A stretch of 64,000 bases of DNA from Mytilus californianus (taxonomy: Eukaryota > Mollusca > Bivalvia > Mytilida > Mytilidae), in contig NW_026262668.1 of NCBI RefSeq assembly GCF_021869535.1, positions 11,764,348 through 11,828,347 on the forward strand, in the 5' to 3' direction. The notes below the pieces were generated by a model that had not been told where the DNA came from, did not search any database, and worked only from the letters and a program-made list of their open reading frames with translations. Shown piece after piece: positions 34,801-44,217 of the stretch (positions are counted from its first letter, which is position 1; the number at the start of each line of letters is the position of its first letter). A program made the translations under genes and the position numbers.

Positions 34801-36014
34801 TATGGATCGATCACTTCCTTATGTATGAACTTCAAACTATAATGCGTCAGAAAGATGACAAGATTTTCGCAGAATTTTTGAACAGATTAAGGGAAGGTAA
34901 TCACACTAATGATGATCTTAGGATGATTAAAAAAAGGGCTGTAAATAACAAGGACCCTAGGAGACCATTAGCAGATGAATCTTTGCCACATTTGTTTACA
35001 ACCAGGAGAGAAGTATTTGCATACAATGAAAAGATCTATTGTGAAACAAACAATGCTAAGTGTAAGGTTAAAGCTGTTGATTCAGTTTGTGGAGATATGA
35101 CAATTGAGATATCTCAAAAAATATTGGATAGAATTCCAAATGATAGTTCAAAAACAATGGGAATAGAAAGCACCTTATTTCTTGCTGAGAACATACCTGC
35201 AGAGGTGTGCGTAAATATTGATGTTGAAGATGGGTTAACAAACGGGGCTTCATGTTTAGTGAGAAAATTTGATTACAGAGTAGAAGGTTCAGAAAGATGC
35301 AGTATAGTCTGGGTTGAGTTCAATGATAAAAATATTGGTAAGAAATGCAGAAATCAATTCAGACATCTATATCTACCTCATATATCAAAAGATTGGACAC
35401 CTATTTTAGAAGTAACCAGGAAATTTTCTATCCAGTACTTCAAAACTTACCAGATTGTAAGAAGACAGTTCCCTCTGCATTTAGCAGCAGCAAAAACTAT
35501 CCACAAATCTCAGGGTGCAACAATGCCTGAAGGTGCTGTAATAGACTTTGGTACTAGAAAAACTGATCATATACATTATGTTGGTTTAAGTAGAGTTCAA
35601 AATATGTCTAAAGTCATCATTTTGAATTTAAATGAGGAAAAAATATCAACATCAATTGATGTACAGATAGAAATGGATAGACTACGAAGCATACATTTGC
35701 CATTGTCCATCCCAAATTTAAGTCAAGATGATAGAGAAAATTTTACTGTAGCTTACCACAATACTAGGTCATTACATTTGCATATGGATGACTTACAACA
35801 TGAATATGATATGAAAAATGTTGATGTACTTGTATTGTCTGAAACAAGATTAACAAAAAATGATGCAGATGACAAGTTCAGCTTGGATGGGTTTACAACT
35901 GTTCGGTATGACTATATGATGTCTGATAATAGTAGACCACATTATGGTATGATACTGTTTAAAAAATCATATTTACCAAGTAATGAATGCTCTTACCGAT
36001 TGTATTGGTATTGA
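31833..36014 (+). CDS. Helentron ORF piece 3: HUH Rep, PIF1 helicase, EEP start
   Basis: The longest ORF in the window, 1393 codons. The Rep domain has YWEQAKKDIFGMIRQLGLPT, then LFLSFSAAETKW, the metal-binding HUH box HRGSPHIHMLLW (about 32617-32652) and the two-tyrosine box SYIVSYISKGQ (33164-33196), which nicks and rejoins DNA. The SF1B PIF1-type helicase has Walker A SGGAGVGKSVTT (about 34336), Walker B VVFIDEISMVG (about 34598), GDLYQLKPV, the HKSQGAT box (about 35500) and YVGLSRVQ. The endonuclease starts with VAYHNTRSLHL (Asn) and VLSETRLT (Glu). Acidic linkers separate Rep and helicase. The last 12 or so codons are off-frame after a shift near 35980. Confidence 0.93.
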   Translation: MHDKVDGNLDTVMHPADFREFNQILNLAPGEGNVPLSLYEDKDAEYLAFPSVYAGTSRDYSKFKVPIYYSQVVKWELRNIDRRVATNVPLIFFKMKKVQIKLMKDKVSMAVRKFKSKGKKLTAGEVVEPGGIDKLVKLDEGYRVLKSVRSSPPYWEQAKKDIFGMIRQLGLPTLFLSFSAAETKWIPLLQTLSKLSDNKELSDEEVNNLSWQDKCRLIKSDPVTCVRYFDHKVQKFINMVLKHSSHPVGEIRDFFYRVEFQHRGSPHIHMLLWIANAPTFSPEYSQSNEITDFIDKYISCQKDGANPDLINYQSHRHAKTCRKKGKAICRFGYPLPPMPKTMILTPLCATDRSKQAKLNLVKINDALNNAKQGEECTFEEFLSKLELNFDSYILAVRSGLATTKVFLKRSLAEIRINSYNKVLLESWEANMDIQFIIDAFSCVSYIVSYISKGQRGMSNLLSDASREAKDRASGVRDQVRSVCNKFLTHVEIGAQEAVYLLLQIPLRKSSRAVKFINTSPPEERTVLLKPNDVLEKMAKNSTDIETDNILKQYTRRPKVLENVCLADYVAWFEIRNYKKKCNIDQDFNLDSENPENDDSVEMSDIQVERTITTDPNDTSNRSEQFDSNTSDAESSNITLTNQLPKEIELKNGLKLVKRKFEKVIRYVRFNIDIDRENHFREKLMLFLPWRNENIDLMATFSTYEEHYTNVQSHISTKQALYERVAPLDNIDENVSLDDDDAIDSSTDDIDQTEISAKYGCFNPDDKSLHHSYDLGIDLGIRKSVVGVNVVSEALLPESKYRETIRSLNKEQKCIFYHILHWFKANTDEPLYAFLSGGAGVGKSVTTRAMYQALYRFFSHQIDSCPDDVRILMCAPTGKAAHNIGGNTLHSAFHVPANQSLSYKPLDMQQLNTLRSKYAALSVVFIDEISMVGNRMFNYINMRLQEVKGNLRAFGGVSIIAIGDLYQLKPVMDGWIFLDIKTGYGPLGSNLWIDHFLMYELQTIMRQKDDKIFAEFLNRLREGNHTNDDLRMIKKRAVNNKDPRRPLADESLPHLFTTRREVFAYNEKIYCETNNAKCKVKAVDSVCGDMTIEISQKILDRIPNDSSKTMGIESTLFLAENIPAEVCVNIDVEDGLTNGASCLVRKFDYRVEGSERCSIVWVEFNDKNIGKKCRNQFRHLYLPHISKDWTPILEVTRKFSIQYFKTYQIVRRQFPLHLAAAKTIHKSQGATMPEGAVIDFGTRKTDHIHYVGLSRVQNMSKVIILNLNEEKISTSIDVQIEMDRLRSIHLPLSIPNLSQDDRENFTVAYHNTRSLHLHMDDLQHEYDMKNVDVLVLSETRLTKNDADDKFSLDGFTTVRYDYMMSDNSRPHYGMILFKKSYLPSNECSYRLYWY

Positions 36015-36409
36015 AGTTGTCACATTTATATTAGACATGTCTGAGGGAAAAATATACTGCTATTTTATATATTGTTCTCCGACCATATCTACAAAAGAGA
36101 GACTGGTTGCCCTTTTCACTCAACTTTACCATGAAGCAGGAATAGACAGCAAGGTATTCATTATGGGTGACTTCAATGTAGATAATCTGAAACAGTCGTT
36201 TTTATCAGATTTTGGCAGACAGCTAGGATTTTTTTCAACTAATGACGAGCTTTACCACTGACTATGGTACAATATTAGACCACATATATACCAACATAGA
36301 TATATGTAGCAGTGATATAACATATGGAACTCTTGAAAGCTACTATTCAGATCACAAGCCAATTTTTTTCAAACTATATTTGAACTCCATCCTAAACAAT
36401 GTTGAATGA
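35983..36409 (+). pseudogene. Helentron ORF piece 4: EEP endonuclease, C part
   Basis: Continues the endonuclease in frame 1 (IEVVTFILDMSEGKIYCYFI, then FIMGDFNVDNL with the catalytic Asp/Asn). After a second shift in the T7 run near 36229-36236 it continues in frame 2 (TTDYGTILDHIYTNIDICSS, then YYSDHKPIFFKLYL with the catalytic SDH box), ending at TGA 36407-36409. APE-like endonucleases of this kind are shared with LINEs and define Helentrons. All catalytic motifs are kept. Confidence 0.85.
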
Positions 36410-37479
36410 CTCTGCACATGTAATAACAATTATCTACATACTGTTCTAAGGATGCTACCCATCAACAATTACTTGTTATGTATACATGCCAGTGTGAAAC
36501 GTCATCTTTGTGGTAAATGTAACAATTAAGAGTAAATTGAAATAAATCAAAATAAGATAATTTTTTAATAATCAGGAATGATCATATAATAAATTCCAAG
36601 CCATAGTAACAAACTGGATTTTAATGACTACATCAATGCTTGAAATCAGAAATTTCCTATATTTAAACTATTAAACAGCTAATTATAAGAGGACATTCCC
36701 ACGATTAAAATCTATCAGTACTCCGTAATTAATCTGTATAAAAAATTAATTTCTCTAATCTGGAAATATGAAAATTGATGAGAAGTTATAAAAATCCTCC
36801 TGTTCTATATATTTTCTTGAATTCTAATGTAAGAATATGTGTGGTTCATCCACACATTTGCCAAACATATCCTCAGCAGACTGTGTTATTCACAGTGCTA
36901 AGAATTGCAACAATTTAAAAAAATGTAAGTATACACAAATTTACATGTAACAACATAACCCGGGTCCCTGTAGAGTAGCAAAACAAAAAGTTGCTTATAA
37001 TTAATATATATATATATTGGGAATGACTAGTGTGGGCCCGAACTAAGGTCCCTCTTCCCCATATAAAAAGATCTCTGCCACTGTGACCATTATATCTAAT
37101 ATAATGACAAGAAAAATCCCTAATATAGTGATTTTAATGTATAGAACTAATGCCCATATTAAATAATAATATTTACATGTATGCAAATTTGTCAACCATT
37201 ACTGAAAACTGCACAAGTTTCTGAAAATGTTGCATCAAAATTCCAAATGTGCGACTGCAGAATGAATATAAAATATTGAAGAATATGTCAAAAGGTCATT
37301 TTTAGACCGTATTCATACCAAAAGTGTAAATATGTTAAATGATGCATGTTAAAGTGAGCACTGTACGGTACATCTCTTAACAAAGAAATATCAGAAGTAC
37401 AGCAATTGAACATAATTTTAAATAAATAATGTACTACATGTATCGTATACCAAGCAATAAAGAGTCCTTTTCATTTCAG
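36410..37479 (+). other. non-coding stretch between Helentron ORF and OB-fold gene
   Basis: AT-rich, with an (AT)n tract at about 37004-37018 and an oddly GC-containing phrase TAACCCGGGTCCCTGTAGAG at 36957. No ORF, hairpin or repeat is recognised. It could hold the promoter or leader of the OB-fold gene or a terminus of the Helentron. Confidence 0.4.
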
Positions 37480-37886
37480 ATGAACACATTGGAAAAGCTG
37501 ACGGAGAGGTCTGCACCATTCACGTCACCAATAAAAGTTAAAATAGTAGCCAGGAGTCAGCAAATGACCTCCAAAGCTGGTAACAAATACATGACAATGT
37601 CAATGGCTGACAGTACTGGTATAAAAAAGGCTGTCCTATATGACGTATCAATGGCTGATAAAATGGAGGAAGGGAAGTCAATCCTCCTAAGGAATTACAC
37701 TGTCAGTAATGGCAGTGTAATGGTTAACACCAAGTCCAAAGTGTCTAATACAAGTGAGGTGATGGTGGACAGAGAAAGAGAAAGGCAGGCCAGAGAATTA
37801 ATATACCCTCACCGTTTGTGAATATAAAGGAAGCACTCACAATGCCAGTTGGTAGCATGCTATCAACAAAAGGACTAATTGTAGAG
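37480..37886 (+). CDS. OB-fold/RPA-like protein, exon 1
   Basis: The exon starts at an ATG directly after a good acceptor (TTTTCATTTCAG), so a non-coding leader exon is likely. It encodes MNTLEKLTERSAPFTSPIKV and then an OB-fold-like block (KIVARSQQMTSKAGNKYMTM, SMADSTGIKKAVLYDVSMAD, KSILLRNYTVSNGSVMV), ending ...SMLSTKGLIVE at donor GAG|GTATGT. One base is missing near 37808-37811 (TACCCTCACC), which shifts LIYP to a stop. With it restored the frame runs to the donor. Proteins of this shape bind single-stranded DNA. RPA-like genes are known passengers or components of Helitrons, and this one lies 1.07 kb behind the Helentron on the same strand. Confidence 0.7.
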
Positions 37887-38481
37887 GTATGTTGTGAGTT
37901 TCTATCTAAATATAATCTGATATTACAATCATCAAAAATATGTGTTTATTTATTGGTACTTCCTCGCTGTTGTACTCTGTGTACATCCCACTTGCAGACA
38001 ATAACTGTAGTATAATCTAATGAGTAAATGGATCGCCTGTATTCGATACCATAAAAGGAACTCTAGGGTAATTCTTGGCGTTATGGTTCCAACAGTTTAG
38101 GAATATAGTACCAAAAACAAGAAATTTTTCAGTTTCAACACAATAATCAGTGTACAGAAATTTATGAAAGTATGGGTCTTTATTTAAAATTATACAAAAG
38201 GTTCAATATCATATAAAGAAACCAGGATTAATCATTAAATTTGGGGTATATGACCCAAACTATGTAAATTGTTTCGATAAAAAATGATATATTTCAGTTC
38301 TTGGTTATGCTTAATCTAACTGAATTTTATAGTTTAATCCCCATATCAAATTACTCAATAGTATAGTCCAAAGCGTCCAAAATATTAATACTCAGATATA
38401 TAAAGATTTGTTATGAGTGCCATAGAGTTAACACTTCATCCAAGTACCAATTTATAATAGTAAACCATTATAATTCAAGGT

Positions 38482-38577
38482 AAGGCCTTCAACAAGGAGC
38501 TATGACTCACACCGAACAGCAAGCTAAAGAGGGCCCAAAAAATTACTAGTGTAAAACTATTCAAACAGGAAAAACCA
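38482..38577 (-). repeat. mussel-type interspersed repeat fragment, reverse
   Basis: AGGCCTTCAACAAGGAGCTA, CACACCGAACAGCAAGCTAA and GTAAAACTATTCAAACAGGA match, in order, the reverse complement of the repeat at 12893-13232, with moderate decay. It lies in intron 1 of the OB-fold gene. Confidence 0.6.
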
Positions 38578-38977
38578 CAACCTTATCTATATAGAAATAA
38601 GAAGCATATGAACACAAATAAACAAACGATAACCAATGAACATCAGATTCTAGACTTATGATGATGTGTTCAAACATATGATTGCGTTGAATAAAAACTG
38701 CAATTTTTATATGTGTGCATGTCAAACAAATTTTGATGTAGAGGATTATAGTAACGCACAAACAACATTTTCTAAAAAGTGAGAAAGTATATTTTAACAA
38801 ATTGTATTTGACTAACAAGTCAACAACTAGTTTTCTTAAATCCTGCTGGCTGCCATTGACGATTGCCAAACAAAATAATCACAAGATGTAACAAAATGAA
38901 TCTTATATACATGTGTATATATATATATATATTGTTATATACATGGTTTTTCTGAATAAACCAATATATTATTACAG

Positions 38978-39187
38978 GAAGCAATGGTGAAAGTTGTTAT
39001 GGGTGATGTCCCGATTAAAGAAATTACAATTGAAGAAGATAGCAAAAAGATGATTGTTAGCTTGTGGCGGCAACACAGCGCGAATGAAGAAGTTGCCATT
39101 GGGAAGTTTGTCCAGATAGAGAACATTGCCATCAAAAAGTATAATGGCAGCAATGTCGGAAATACAACTACTAGAACAAACATAATA
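38978..39187 (+). CDS. OB-fold/RPA-like protein, exon 2
   Basis: Acceptor TATTATTACAG, then GAAGCAATGGTG in phase 0, joining VE to EAMVKVVMGDVPIKEITIEE. It continues DSKKMIVSLWRQHSANEEVA, IGKFVQIENIAIKKYN, NVGNTTTRTNII, to donor ATA|GTAATT. The pattern of short beta strands with IGKFVQIENI looks like the second half of an OB fold or a second OB fold. Length 210 nt, so the phase is kept. Confidence 0.7.
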
Positions 39188-39299
39188 GTAATTAAGTTAC
39201 AAAAATACATTGTACAGGCCATGCCATTTGCTGGTTATAGGTTGTTAGTCATTAAAATGTCAACAGTAAGGAAAAGTGTGAGTTCACCAAACTAAGGAT

Positions 39300-40228
39300 A
39301 GGCTATAATTATATAAAATACATCTATATATATTATTGAAAATATCTATAGTGTAAACTCTCATTATGGGGCCCTATAAAGCTGACTATGGGGTATGGGC
39401 TATGCTAATTATAGAAGGCTGTATGGTAACCTATAGTTGTTAATTTCTGTGTCATATTGGTCTCTTATGGAGACTTGTCTCATTGGCAATCATACCACAT
39501 CTGCATTCCTATATTAACTGTCCACCTGTCCCAAGTCAGGAGCCACTGATCTTTGTTAGTCATGTAGGATTTTAGATTTAAGCTCTATGTGTATATTTCG
39601 GAGTTTAAAATGACATCCATTATCACTGAATTAGTACACATTATTGTTTAGCAGCCAACTAAAGTACTGTCTGGTGCTGAAACTTCTCTCAGTATTGTAC
39701 ACACATTGGTGGCCAATGGGTGTTGTTTGCTCTCTCATCGGGTTGTTGTCTCTCCAAAACACTCCCCATTTCCGAGTTTAAATATAATTAACAAAAAAAA
39801 ATATTAATTAGCAGGATGATTATCATTGAATAGTTGAAAATTGCTTGATTTTACTGTTAAAGTATACTAACATCTACTATTATTTATGCAATTATGATAT
39901 TTGAAATGTTTAATAAAAACATTGAGATGCGGACACATTAAAAAGACCACCACTGATAATATGAGCTAAAAGAAGAAGAATATATAGACAAGAATTATTA
40001 ATTATATCTCACAATTACAATACTACATGTACTAATATGCTTGTCTATATTAAGATGAAATGAAAGGTAGTAAATGTAATAAGACAAAAGGAATGGTTTT
40101 CAAACCAATAAGTATATGTGTTATAACAAATAACTATTATAATACAAAATGTGCGATATCAATAAAATTTTAGCAGTGCAAAATGTTCCATGTATTTTAA
40201 AACTAATGAAATTTAATTCAATTTACAG
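39300..40228 (+). other. intron 2 of the OB-fold gene with repeat fragments
   Basis: Holds mussel-type repeat fragments: 39362-39510 (ATGGGGCCCTATAAAGCTGA ... CATTGGCAATCATACCACAT) and 39519-39550 (CACCTGTCCCAAGTCAGGAG), in swapped order relative to a full copy. A second family piece is at 39710-39785 (GTTGTTGTCTCTCCAAAACA), shared with 15930-16015 and 47787-47840. The rest is AT-rich with nothing recognised. Confidence 0.7.
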
Positions 40229-40471
40229 ATAGACATATCTCCACCAGAAAAAAACCATATTTGTGAGGTGATAGGGTACGAATCAGATGAAGAATGCTTA
40301 ATTCTGAATTGCTTAGAAGCAGAAAATGTGATAGACATAAAGGTGGCAAGGACAATTCTGAGGATTTGTTTTGAGGAAGATATGCCAGAGGCTGTTCTTG
40401 ACAGAACAATGCCAATAACAGTTAAGATAACAGAAGTTTCCAGTGTTGCAACAGACATTATACAAATATAA
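40229..40471 (+). CDS. OB-fold/RPA-like protein, exon 3
   Basis: Acceptor CAATTTACAG in phase 0, then IDISPPEKNHICEVIGYESD, EECLILNCLEAENVID, ARTILRICFEEDMPEAVLDR, TMPITVKITEVSSVATDIIQ and a TAA stop. Acidic C-terminus. No zinc finger or DNA-polymerase motif. Two nearly identical pieces of about 37 bp (ATCAARACATTTTACRA) follow at 40472-40550. The Ngaro insertion begins 95 bp after the stop. The three-exon model is supported by splice signals and phases only. Confidence 0.65.
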   Translation: MDISPPEKNHICEVIGYESDEECLILNCLEAENVIDIKVARTILRICFEEDMPEAVLDRTMPITVKITEVSSVATDIIQI

Positions 40472-40565
40472 CTTCATCAAAATAATCAAGACATTTTACA
40501 ACTTTTACTGCATCAACATGATCAAGACATTTTACGAAATTTTACTGAAAAGTCCCAGTTTTATT

Positions 40566-40983
40566 ATGTGGTATTTTTATATAAATAAAAATTGAGTATT
40601 AATACACAGTATAGTGAAATGCAATTCATCCTTGTGATTGCATTGCCTCTTATCAACAACATATTAAGTTACTTCATATCAGGATACAGTCATTTATGGA
40701 AATGAGTGTATCCTTAGCTTTGTATGTCATTGTAAACTTTTAACCAATGAGAAGATTGGGTTTTCCTAGTTGCTGCTGTTGAAATCTCGTTCCCTAATTG
40801 TGTAGTGAGATTTAGTTAGAGAACCAATCAGAATAGGGCGCTCATTTCAAAATGTCCAATCAGATAGTTAATTAATTACTTTTGGTTCTTTGTTCTAACA
40901 ATTGCGCGTCTTCATAGGCATTCAAGCTAATTCAGTTGCATGAAGCAGAAGCATTATATTTTTGCAGTTGGAAATTTTTAAAT
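40566..40983 (+). repeat. Ngaro split direct repeat A1
   Basis: 418 bp, starting ATGTGGTATTTTTATATAAA and ending GGAAATTTTTAAAT. Identical to A2 (45517-45934) except T versus G in ATTACTTTTGG/ATTACTGTTGG. It should contain the element's promoter. CCAATGAG, CCAATCAG (twice) and the like are CCAAT-type boxes in the middle of the repeat. Confidence 0.95.
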
Positions 40984-41031
40984 TACGAATTATATATGTA
41001 AAATTTCGTTTATGGATAGATCGTTTTTACC

Positions 41032-41265
41032 ATGGATAGTGAAAAATTTGTAAGAACATTTTTACTTATCCCAGAATGGTATTTGTTAACTCCAGAAGAA
41101 GTGGAAACAATTAAAACGTATATCGTGGAATCGTCAGCAGATCGTGCTCACGTTTACTGGAGCATTACTTTAGACTGTGCAGCGTGTTGTAATGGATGCT
41201 ATTTTTGTGGTTTCACAAAGAATTTGTGTAGTGGAAGCGTCAAGGCAGAAAGCAGGTCCGATTAG
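41032..41265 (+). CDS. small Cys-rich ORF at the 5' end of the Ngaro element
   Basis: 77 codons from an ATG in good context (ACCATGG), 49 nt after A1. It encodes MDSEKFVRTFLLIPEWYLLT, then a Cys cluster CAACCNGCYFCGF. It is not recognised. It precedes the gag-like ORF by 85 nt in frame 1 while gag is in frame 2. It could be a leader ORF of this lineage or chance. Confidence 0.35.
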   Translation: MDSEKFVRTFLLIPEWYLLTPEEVETIKTYIVESSADRAHVYWSITLDCAACCNGCYFCGFTKNLCSGSVKAESRSD

Positions 41266-41350
41266 TCGGGATTTAATGTGAACTTTAAATCTATATTTGG
41301 AACAATAGTCAATACCACGTTTGCTTAAATTCATTTAAAGACTTGCAAAA

Positions 41351-42601
41351 ATGGCGGAAAACGGCGACAGCGACCGTGAAGTGGAGATCTTTAATGACAG
41401 TGATCGGGTTAAGTTGTGGGCAGCAACTATGAAATTAAACGATAACACCTCATCGGAGTTATTGAGACATGGATTTGACACTATGGAGGCAATTTCGATG
41501 ATTGAGTCAGAAGATATGCCAACTTTCAACATCCCGTTAGGCCAGCAAAAAGTTTTGCTTAGAGCGTTGCAGAAAACTTTCAAGACCGGTCGAGACGAAA
41601 ATGGTGGAAATATTAATGGGGCGTCAATGCGCAACACAAGTGAAATCGGAGGCGGAGTCACCACAAGAGAGATTGGAGGCGGGGTTTACAATAAAGATGG
41701 CGACAGTAGTACTTCCGTAAACATCCAAGATGGCGGCAGAAGCACTTCCGTAAACATTCAAGATGGCGGCGTCCATGCGAACATTCCTAGAGCGGACGAT
41801 ACATATATCCAGGAAATTATGAAAATGATGGCAGTGCAAAAGGACAATAATGGACATTCAATCAATGATTTTAATACTAAATCCTCTCATTCTCAAGGTA
41901 GAGACAATAATTTGCTTATCAATGACATTTTTTCATGGAAAGATCCGCAAATATTTTTAAAATCTGCTAGCTTTGATCCTAATGTAAATTATTTTGATAT
42001 CACTGAATTTTTACCTAATACCTTAGGAGAACTGACAGAGTCAGAAGAAAAATTAGTTTCAGAATCATCAGGTGGCAAACTTGTGTTTAAGTCAGGGCCA
42101 GCCAAGCCCAAATTAGAAACTTTAACTGTAACACAATGGTCCATGGCAAATTTGTCCATTATGCATAAGTTGTTAGCTGTAGGGGACCTTGCCTCATCAC
42201 AAGTTATGGACTATTTGTCATACACCATGCATGTTTACCTCTTCCTTTCTAGCTGCGAGTTGGTGTCTGTCTTGTTTTTTGATCGGGAATATCGGCGTCT
42301 GCAAAAACAACACCAGTTCAGATGGGGTACTGACATTCCACATCTCCATTCTGTGTTTTTGAGGCCAAAGTTTTTGCAGGGTTAGTATTCCCGCACTACA
42401 CCTCAGACTCAAGGCTCGAAAGGAGTGAGCAATAAGCAACATTTAATCACATATGCTTCTCATGCACCAGGTGGTAAGATGATTTGTAAGAAATTTAATA
42501 GTCGCAAGGGCTGCTTTATGTCTCACTGTAAATTTGAACATGTATGTGCTATTCCTGCATGTGCTGATAAACATCCAGCTTTTCAGCATACAAAAAACTA
42601 A
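41351..42601 (+). pseudogene. Ngaro gag-like ORF with in-frame TAG
   Basis: Begins ATGGCGG in strong context. An N-terminal SAM-like helical domain (VKLWAATMKLNDNTSSELLR, HGFDTMEAISMIESEDMP, IPLGQQKVLLRALQKTF) is followed by Gly-rich direct repeats (VNIQDGG twice, from ACTTCCGTAAACATYCAAGA). The conserved gag-like block LETLTVTQWSMANLSIMHKL, YLSYTMHVYLFLSSCELVSV, LFFDREYRRLQ comes next. An in-frame TAG at 42383 interrupts it. The same frame then runs on to a CCCH zinc finger (CKKFNSRKGCFMSHCKFEH, 42488-42544) and a second Cys/His cluster, ending at TAA 42599. The gag protein packages element RNA. Confidence 0.8.
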
Positions 42602-42606
42602 GAACA

Positions 42607-44217
42607 ATGGTGAAGCCTCCGCATGTACTTGATCTGTCTGCATGGACAGAAGAACTGGTTGATGACTTTGATAAAGAATTTTTGTTGTTTGGCATTGAAC
42701 ATGGGTTCGACATTGTCATGAATGTTCCCATACCAAATACGCTCAAAAAATCACCCTTCAGCAAAACCCGGTAGCCCCTTCTATAAACAGGCCCATCAGC
42801 AGATCCTAACAGAAATTGAAAATGGAAACTATGTTTTTGTAAATACCCCTCCTGAAATAATTAGTCCGCTTGGAGTGATTCCAAAACCTGACAGTGGAGT
42901 TCGAATCATTCATGACTGTAGTAGACCAATGGGTTCTGCAGTGAATGATTTTGCAGGTGAATTTGACGAACAAAGGTTCCAAACAGTAGATGATGCTTGC
43001 AAGTTAATTTTTATATGGCTAAATTGGACCTAAAGGCTGCATATAGGTCTGTTAGAATAAGTAAACAAAGTCAAAAGGTTACTGGGCTTAAATGGGCATT
43101 TCCTGATGGTCATGAATACACTTTTATTGATAAAAAACTCCCTTTTGGGTCAAAATTGGCACCAGGCATTTTTCATAGATTGTCCCAAGCTGTTCGAAGA
43201 ATGATGTCACGCAGAGGTTTCACCATTGTAGCATATTTAGACGATTTCTTTATTTGCGAGAGGACAAAAAAGCGTTGTGCTCAGGCATTAGCAGTATTAA
43301 TTGCATTGTTGCGAAAATTAGGTTTTTGTATAAGCTGGTCTAAAGTTACAGACCCATGTCAAAAAATTGTATTTTTGGGGGTTGAGATAGATTCTACCAC
43401 TTTAGAGACTAGGCTGCCTATATCAAAATTAACTGATTTAAAATCTGAACTTGCTGAATTTTTATTGCGTAAGCATGCTTCGAAAAAGCAATTGCAATCC
43501 CTGGCGGGGAAGCTTAATTGGGCGTCTGCAGTGGTTCGAGGCGGGAGAGTTTTTCTCCATAGAATCATAAATGGCATACTGCGCTTAAAGCAGGATTGGC
43601 ATAAATTGCGTATGTCAGGTGAAATATTACAAGATATAAAATGGTGGCATGACTTTATGTCGACTTTTAATGGGAAGTCCTTTTTCTTGGCAAAGGTTCC
43701 TATCACTTCAGTAGTGACTGATGCTTGTAAATCAAGTGCAGGGGGTTTCTACCACAGTGATTGGTTTTATGTTAACTGGGTTGAAGATTACCCCTTTGCA
43801 ACACAGCTACACATTAATGAGTTAGAGGCGTTTTCAGTGGCGTTGGCAGTAAAGCAATGGGCCCAAAATTGGCGTGGCAAGCGTATTATAGTTTACTGTG
43901 ATAATGCGGCTACAGTAAGCTGCATCAATAAATGTACATCAAAAAATTCAATTTTGATGTCATTTTTGCGCGAGTTGTTTTGGTTGTCAGCAACATACAA
44001 CTTTCATTTAATAGCTAAGCATGTGCCAGGCAAAGAAAATATACTTGCAGATCACATTTCGCGGTTACATGATTTAACTTACTGTGAAAAATTTTTGCGG
44101 TTTTATGTTCAACCACCATTGCTTGTACGCCATCTGGTTAAGCACATGTCTAGTAACGCCCTTCGTTTTCTTTTATTTAGGCTCACTGGCATCCAAGGAG
44201 ATGACAACACTGGATAG
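42607..44217 (+). pseudogene. Ngaro reverse transcriptase and RNase H
   Basis: Starts MVKPPHVLDLSAWTEELVDD and shifts frame near 42740-42765 (to SAKPGSPFYKQAHQQI, ISPLGVIPKPDSGVRIIHDC). It shifts again near 43010, after which it is open to 44217. RT has KLDLKAAYRSVRIS (motif A Asp), LPFGSKLAPGIFHRL and the catalytic YLDDFF (about 43234-43251), then FLGVEIDSTT. RNase H shows VVTDACKSSAGGFY (Asp), HINELEAFSVA (Glu), IIVYCDNAATVSC (Asp) and ENILADHISRL (Asp). All catalytic residues are present. Its end overlaps the YR start by 17 nt. Confidence 0.9.

Larger units (their letters stand above)
30027..36409 (+). mobile_element. Helentron-type Helitron, coding core
   Basis: One protein's worth of sequence reads through four single-base frame changes. 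In order it holds a cysteine-protease-like domain, a Cys-rich DUF6570-like region, HUH Rep, PIF1-type helicase and EEP endonuclease. Rep plus helicase defines a Helitron, and the C-terminal endonuclease is the mark of the Helentron/Helitron2 branch, which transposes by rolling-circle replication. Apart from the frame changes all catalytic motifs are present and there are few other stops, so the copy is young, or the shifts are assembly errors. I could not place the termini. The adjacent OB-fold gene (37480-40471) may be a second ORF of the element. Orientation is the same as the host gene. Confidence 0.9.
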
